Assembly (NCBI GenBank): GCA_001898485.1 | Contig: MKTY01000020.1 | Span: 1,259,194 to 1,323,193, forward strand | Direction of reading: 5' to 3' | DNA length: 64,000 bases | DNA from: Sphingobacteriales bacterium 46-32 | GTDB taxonomy: Bacteria; Bacteroidota; Bacteroidia; Chitinophagales; Chitinophagaceae | Part shown: piece by piece, positions 59,887 through 64,000 of the stretch | Position numbering within the stretch: position 1 is the first letter of the stretch | Layout: every line of letters starts with the position of its first letter | The notes under the pieces: generated by a model | The model's database searches: none | What the model was told of the DNA's origin: nothing | The model's input: only the letters and a program-made list of their open reading frames with translations | Translations under genes and position numbers: made by a program

Positions 59887-60525
59887 ATGGACACCACCAC
59901 CACTCCCATACCTCCGGCAATTCCTGCTCCTCCCAGGCCAGGTCTGCTGGGCACCTCACTGCCATCTTCTGTAGCAGCCATTGCTGCCTTGCTGCTGTTT
60001 CTGCTGCCCTTTGCGGAATTGCGCTGCAAGAGCACATCCGATAAAAATGATCTGGGTGGGCTGAACTTTACCGGCAGTGGCGGTACTGTATTTACCAATA
60101 CCGGTCTTGGACTGGCAATTGGAAGCCAGTGGAAAGCCAATCTGGGTGCTTTTGGTTCGTTTGCAGATAAGAACGAAATGTCTAACCGCAAACAGGACCC
60201 CAATACCTTTGCGTTGGTTGCCCTGGTACTGGCCGCCGCTGCTGCGGCATTCACATTTGTGCGTCATAAAGGCGGCATTGTGCTCACCCTGCTGGCCGCA
60301 CTGGGTTCCGTGGCAGCATTGGTGGGTCTGTTCTTCGACCTTCGTTCGCAGGTATTAAAAGTGCCATCGGGGTCTTCGGGCAGTGAAGACGGTTCCAATC
60401 CGTTTAACCTCGATCAGTACAAAGATGTTGGGCTGGAAATAGCTTTCACACCCTGGTTTTTTGCCTGTGCAGTACTGCTGCTGGCCACGGTGTGGTTAAG
60501 CTTCCGCCGTTACAAACTTAGCTAG
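59887..60525 (+). CDS. Predicted multi-pass membrane protein, unknown
   Basis: 212-residue membrane protein with no recognised domain. A proline-rich N-terminus (residues 1-20, TTTTPIPPAIPAPPRPG) precedes hydrophobic segments at about 28-45, 107-126, 130-148 and 187-205. The 60-residue loop after the first segment has NFTGSGGTVFTNTGLGLAIG, which is glycine-rich and could be extracytoplasmic. A second Ser/Gly-rich loop (VPSGSSGSEDGSN) precedes the last helix. ATG 59887 is 31 bp after a repeat hairpin. It is tail-to-tail with pheS, eight bases apart. Function cannot be proposed. Confidence 0.75.
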   Translation: MDTTTTPIPPAIPAPPRPGLLGTSLPSSVAAIAALLLFLLPFAELRCKSTSDKNDLGGLNFTGSGGTVFTNTGLGLAIGSQWKANLGAFGSFADKNEMSNRKQDPNTFALVALVLAAAAAAFTFVRHKGGIVLTLLAALGSVAALVGLFFDLRSQVLKVPSGSSGSEDGSNPFNLDQYKDVGLEIAFTPWFFACAVLLLATVWLSFRRYKLS

Positions 60526-60533
60526 ACCGGAAA

Positions 60534-61565
60534 TCAGATAGCCGATGTGAACTGCTTCAGGAAACGAACATCGTTTTCGCTGAAGAGGCGCAGATCATTT
60601 ACATCGTACTTGAGGAGTGCGGGTCTTTCGATACCCATTCCAAAGGCGAAGCCGGTGTATTTGTTGGGGTCAATATTACAGTTTTGCAGCACATTGGGGT
60701 GTACCATACCACAACCCAGGATCTCAACCCAACCTGTCTTTTTACAGATATTACAACCTTCGCCGCCGCAGATGAAACAGGATACATCCATTTCTGCGCT
60801 CGGCTCGGTGAAGGGGAAATAACTTGGTCTGAAACGAACCTTTACATCTTTGCCATACATTTCCTTTACAAAGAAATAAAGGGTCTGTTTGAGGTCGGCG
60901 AAAGAAACATTTTCATCAATATAAAGGCCTTCTACCTGGTGAAAGAAACAGTGGCTGCGGGCACTTACTGTTTCATTGCGGTATACACGGCCGGGCATGA
61001 GCATACGAATAGGCAGTTTACCTTTTTCCATCTCGCGGATCTGTACACTGCTGGTATGCGTACGCAGTACCCAATCGGGATTCTGCTGGATATAAAAGGT
61101 ATCCTGCATGTCGCGCGCGGGGTGATGCGGCGGCAGATTGAGAGCACCGAAGTTGTGCCAGTCGTCTTCAATTTCGGGACCTTCTGCCACGGCAAAACCA
61201 AGACGCTGGAATATGGATACAATGCGGTTGCGCATGAGGGTGATAGGGTGGCGGCTACCCAGCGGGGCAGGATCGCCCGGCAGACTCAGATCGATCCGGC
61301 TACCGGCAGGGCCCTGCGTGGCAGCTGTTTGTTCCCGGAGTGATTCATATCGGCTTTCGGCAAACAGTTTGAAATCATTCAGGATCTGGCCAAAAGCTTT
61401 CTTCTGGTCGGCAGGAACCTGTTTCATTTCTCCCATTACGGCTTTTACCAGGCCCTTTGTGCCCAGAAACCGGATACGGAATTCTTCTACCTGTTTGTCA
61501 TCAGCGGCTTCAAAAGCGGCGATCTCCTTTTTATACTCTTCTATCTGTTGTAGCAATTGCTCCAT
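60534..61565 (-). CDS. pheS: Phenylalanine--tRNA ligase alpha subunit
   Basis: Catalytic subunit of the (alpha-beta)2 enzyme that charges tRNA-Phe in the cytosol. 343 residues. The N-terminal coiled coil (MEQLLQQIEEYKKEIAAF) binds tRNA. Class II motifs: HPITLMRNRIVSIFQRLGF, motif 2 around MLMPGRVYRNETVSARSHCFFHQVEGL (in two segments) and motif 3 FAFGMGIERPALLKY. ATG 61565 is used; a longer frame to 61676 adds an unrelated tail. A TATCTTTG box ends exactly five bases before it. pheT is not adjacent. Confidence 0.96.
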   Translation of the reverse strand: MEQLLQQIEEYKKEIAAFEAADDKQVEEFRIRFLGTKGLVKAVMGEMKQVPADQKKAFGQILNDFKLFAESRYESLREQTAATQGPAGSRIDLSLPGDPAPLGSRHPITLMRNRIVSIFQRLGFAVAEGPEIEDDWHNFGALNLPPHHPARDMQDTFYIQQNPDWVLRTHTSSVQIREMEKGKLPIRMLMPGRVYRNETVSARSHCFFHQVEGLYIDENVSFADLKQTLYFFVKEMYGKDVKVRFRPSYFPFTEPSAEMDVSCFICGGEGCNICKKTGWVEILGCGMVHPNVLQNCNIDPNKYTGFAFGMGIERPALLKYDVNDLRLFSENDVRFLKQFTSAI

Positions 61566-61569
61566 GTTG

Positions 61570-61577
61570 CAAAGATA
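61570..61577 (-). promoter_or_regulatory. Bacteroidota -7 box (TATCTTTG), predicted leaderless start of pheS
   Basis: The box ends five bases before ATG 61565 on the minus strand, the same geometry as murI and gldH. Confidence 0.55.
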
Positions 61578-61678
61578 CGCGCTGGCGCCTACATCCACGC
61601 CAGCAGAAGTACAGAAACACCTCAACTCCTTTGCTACCGGTAAAGCGGCCGCGCGCCCATTTTTCCTATCTTGCAACC

Positions 61679-62815
61679 ATGTCTGACCATCTTAGCATTT
61701 CCGAATTTTTATTACCGCTTAACCTGCACGAAATATCGCTCGACGAAGGATATAAAGACGGCCAGTTAGGCAAGATCATTGACGTATACCAGGACCAGTT
61801 TCCTGATCTCGACGAAGCACAGCTGGTGATTGTAGGCTGCGGCGAACAGCGCGGCAGTGGTATGATAGGAAAAGAAAGCCAGGCCCCCGAAGCCATCCGC
61901 CGACAGCTGTACCAGCTCTTTTACTGGCATACGGATATCCATATTGCCGATATCGGCAACGTAAAAGCCGGCGCTTCTTATACCGACTCTTATGCAGCGC
62001 TGCGTATGGTGGTGCGGGAGCTTGTCAACGACAATAAGCTGGTGATTATCCTGGGAGGCTCACACGACCTTACGCTGGGTCAGTATCATGCCTACGCCGA
62101 CAATCGCCGTGCGGTAGAAGCATCCTGTGTGGATGCGCTGATAGATCTTAATATCGATTCTCCTTTTCGCCATGAAAACTTCCTGATGGAAATGCTTACC
62201 GGCGAACCAAACTATATCCGTCACTATAATCATATCGGGTTCCAAAGCTATTTTGTACACCCGCGAATGCTGGAAACGATGGATAAACTGCGCTTCGACT
62301 GCTTCCGCGTGGGACATGTAAAAGACAGCATTGAAGAAATGGAACCCGTGATCCGCAATAGTAGTTTTCTTTCCTTCGACATTTCGGCTATTGCCAATGC
62401 CTATGCTCCTTCGAGCCGTATATCTCCCAATGGATTTACCGGCGAAGAAGCCTGCCAGCTGATGCGTTTTGCCGGCATGAGCCCGATGATCAGCAGTATT
62501 GGTATCTACGGATATAATCCACAACATGACCGCGATGAGCTCACCGCCCGCCAGATCAGCCATATGCTTTGGTATATCCTCGACGGCCGGAGCCGCGGTA
62601 CACGCGAAGCTTCTCTTGATGAAAAAGATAGTTTTAATGAATTTCACATGGCTTTTGCCGAAGTGGAAACCGTTTTTCTTCAAAGTAAAAAAACAGGACG
62701 CTGGTGGATGCAACTGCCCGACAAGCAGTTTATCGCCTGCAGCTACAAAGACTATCTCCTGGCCAGCAGCAATGAAATCCCCGAGCGCTGGCTGCGTGCA
62801 CAGGAGCGTAGCTGA
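61679..62815 (+). CDS. Arginase/formimidoylglutamase-fold protein with altered metal site
   Basis: 378-residue ureohydrolase-fold protein. Arginase-family features are GCGEQRGSGMIGKES, a metal His in ILGGSHDLTLGQYHAY and SFDISAIANAYAPS. In canonical enzymes two manganese ions are held by His, DxHxD and DxD. Here the segments read DALIDLNID (His position replaced by Leu by eye) and DIS (second Asp replaced by Ser). Half the ligands may therefore be missing, so arginase or agmatinase activity is doubtful. Bacteroidota genomes commonly annotate this family as formimidoylglutamase. ATG 61679 is chosen; the 61457 extension overlaps pheS. Confidence 0.82.
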   Translation: MSDHLSISEFLLPLNLHEISLDEGYKDGQLGKIIDVYQDQFPDLDEAQLVIVGCGEQRGSGMIGKESQAPEAIRRQLYQLFYWHTDIHIADIGNVKAGASYTDSYAALRMVVRELVNDNKLVIILGGSHDLTLGQYHAYADNRRAVEASCVDALIDLNIDSPFRHENFLMEMLTGEPNYIRHYNHIGFQSYFVHPRMLETMDKLRFDCFRVGHVKDSIEEMEPVIRNSSFLSFDISAIANAYAPSSRISPNGFTGEEACQLMRFAGMSPMISSIGIYGYNPQHDRDELTARQISHMLWYILDGRSRGTREASLDEKDSFNEFHMAFAEVETVFLQSKKTGRWWMQLPDKQFIACSYKDYLLASSNEIPERWLRAQERS

Positions 62816-62850
62816 TTCCATTTTCAACTCAGTTAAATAAACGTATTATT

Positions 62851-63900
62851 ATGCAGCAAGTAATCCGGACAGGCATCTGTTCCTATGGCATGAGCGGTAA
62901 AATTTTTCATGCCCCCTTTATTCAGAATCATCCTGGTTTCGAGCTGACAGCTATCGTGGAGCGTCATAAAGAGGAGTCAAAAAGAAGATACCCCCAGGCT
63001 AAGCTGTATCGCTCTTTTGAGGAACTGCTGGCCGATGACTCCATTCAGCTCATTGTGGTCAATACGCCGGTACAGACACACTTTGACTATGTGAAAGCGG
63101 CCCTGCAGGCCGGTAAAGATGTGGTGGCAGAAAAACCATTTACCGTTACTGCTGCAGAAGCGCGTGAACTGGCAGAGATAGCCCGGCAAACCGGACGCCT
63201 GCTGAGTGTATATCAAAACCGCCGGTACGATGGTGACTTCCGGGCTATCAAAGATGTTGTAGATAAGGGATTGCTGGGAGAAATTGTGGAAGTGGAAATG
63301 CGCTATGACCGCTACCGTACTCAGTACAGCGGTAAACAACATAAAGAAGGAGCCCTGCCAGGAGCCGGCATTGTACACGACCTGGGCGCTCACCTCATAG
63401 ATCAGGCCCTGCAATTATTTGGCTGGCCTGAAAAGATCTTTGCCGACATCCGCACATTGCGTAAAGATGGAGTGGAAGCCAACGATTATTTTGAAATACT
63501 GCTATACTATCCCAGAAACCGGGTGCGACTGAAAAGTACCGTCATTGCCCGCGAATCATCTTATGCATACGTGCTGCATGGTACAAAAGGAAGCTTTTTG
63601 CAGCAACGGTCAGATCTGCAGGAAGAGCAATTGGTAGCCGAAAAGGAACCTTCGCTGGAGCCCTGGTGCCCCGCTACCGCAGAGCCCGATGGGTTACTTC
63701 ATTATGAAGAAAATGGTCAATGGATACGCCGCTATCAGACTTCTGTGCCGGGTAACTATATGGGCTATTATGAAGACGTATATCAGGCATTGACGGGTAA
63801 GCGCGACAATCCGGTGCCGGCTGCCGATGCGGTCAAAACGATGACGCTGATAGAAAAGGCGTTTGAGAGCAGCGATAAAGGAGCTGTGCTGATGTGCTGA
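62851..63900 (+). CDS. Gfo/Idh/MocA family oxidoreductase
   Basis: 349-residue cytosolic NAD(P)-dependent oxidoreductase. No export signal, unlike the relative at 36715. The Rossmann half has TGICSYGMSGKIFHAPFI, VVNTPVQTHFDYVKAAL and the EKP motif in DVVAEKPFTVT. The C-terminal substrate domain has YDRYRTQ, LPGAGIVHDLGAHLIDQALQLF and GVEANDYFEILLYY, typical of sugar-alcohol dehydrogenase-like members. Substrate unknown. The last residues (AVLMC) and the TGA stop are written in the octamer repeat that begins at 63883, which makes the C-terminus non-conserved. Confidence 0.9.
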   Translation: MQQVIRTGICSYGMSGKIFHAPFIQNHPGFELTAIVERHKEESKRRYPQAKLYRSFEELLADDSIQLIVVNTPVQTHFDYVKAALQAGKDVVAEKPFTVTAAEARELAEIARQTGRLLSVYQNRRYDGDFRAIKDVVDKGLLGEIVEVEMRYDRYRTQYSGKQHKEGALPGAGIVHDLGAHLIDQALQLFGWPEKIFADIRTLRKDGVEANDYFEILLYYPRNRVRLKSTVIARESSYAYVLHGTKGSFLQQRSDLQEEQLVAEKEPSLEPWCPATAEPDGLLHYEENGQWIRRYQTSVPGNYMGYYEDVYQALTGKRDNPVPAADAVKTMTLIEKAFESSDKGAVLMC

Positions 63901-64000
63901 TGTGCTGATGTGCTGATGTGCTGATGTGCTGATGTGCTGATGTGCTGATGTGCTGATGTGCTGATGTGCTGATGTGCTGATGTGCTGATGTGCTGATGTG
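63883..64000. repeat. Octanucleotide tandem repeat GATGTGCT, running off the window
   Basis: From 63891 the sequence is perfect GATGTGCT for 110 bp (13.75 copies), with one variant unit GCTGTGCT at 63883. It starts inside the last codons of the oxidoreductase gene and reaches the right edge. Any inverted partner arm would lie outside the window. Confidence 0.97.

Overview
The window is ordinary chromosomal DNA from a Bacteroidota bacterium, most likely family Chitinophagaceae. The evidence is gliding-motility genes (gldC, gldH), a protein with a type IX secretion sorting domain, Bacteroidota-only families (DUF4290, DUF6089, BatD), the gene order nadK, DUF6089, uppS, bamA, ompH, ompH, and many copies of the Bacteroidota -7 promoter element TAnnTTTG. 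No rRNA, tRNA, CRISPR array, prophage or intact insertion sequence was recognised.

Layout. 1-4.9 kb: 5' end of asnB, two tandem DUF2911 proteins, acpH, a secreted alpha/beta hydrolase and an sdpR-sdpI-like pair. 5.2-9 kb: two secreted PepSY-like proteins, a deoxyhypusine-synthase-like enzyme and an M28 peptidase. 9-16 kb (minus strand): rpiB, tatC, a CNNM/CBS protein, gmk, murA, DUF4290 and the T9SS cargo protein. 16.4-19 kb: a glycosyltransferase, gldC, yqeY and cvpA, followed by a roughly 100-bp tandem array. 19.5-33.6 kb (plus strand): a fatty-acid-hydroxylase-type protein, a hydrolase, a CBS protein, a POTRA/barrel protein, then the envelope cluster nadK to ompH, a TPR protein and murI. 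33.7-34.6 kb: rpmH-rnpA-yidD. 34.6-38.1 kb: two Tat-exported sugar-metabolism-type proteins and a SUMF1-family protein. 38.1-48.5 kb: sodA, tadA, an aldehyde dehydrogenase, a glutathione peroxidase, an orphan Panacea-domain protein beside a three-way-junction hairpin, a membrane MutS homologue, dusB, a CPBP protease, cdsA and psd. 48.5-64 kb: YjjG-type nucleotidase, SDR, BatD, a two-component system, gldH, yicC, lpxD, lipid/CoA dehydrogenases, pheS, an arginase-fold protein and a Gfo/Idh/MocA oxidoreductase.

Many genes serve the cell envelope: peptidoglycan precursors (murA, murI), undecaprenyl carrier (uppS), lipid A (lpxD), phospholipid (cdsA, psd), outer-membrane assembly (bamA, OmpH chaperones), Tat export and gliding.

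The most unusual signal is non-coding. At least seven intergenic sites carry a degenerate 9-bp unit, GT(T/A)TAAA(G/A)N, tandemly repeated and then repeated again in inverted orientation, giving long hairpins. Related elements use 7-bp units (47.7 kb, 39.3 kb), a 100-bp array (19 kb) has a heptamer core, and an 8-bp repeat runs off the right edge. Several begin exactly at, or supply, the stop codon of the neighbouring gene. A second pattern is TAnnTTTG placed exactly 5 bp before the start codon of murI, pheS and gldH, which predicts leaderless mRNAs.
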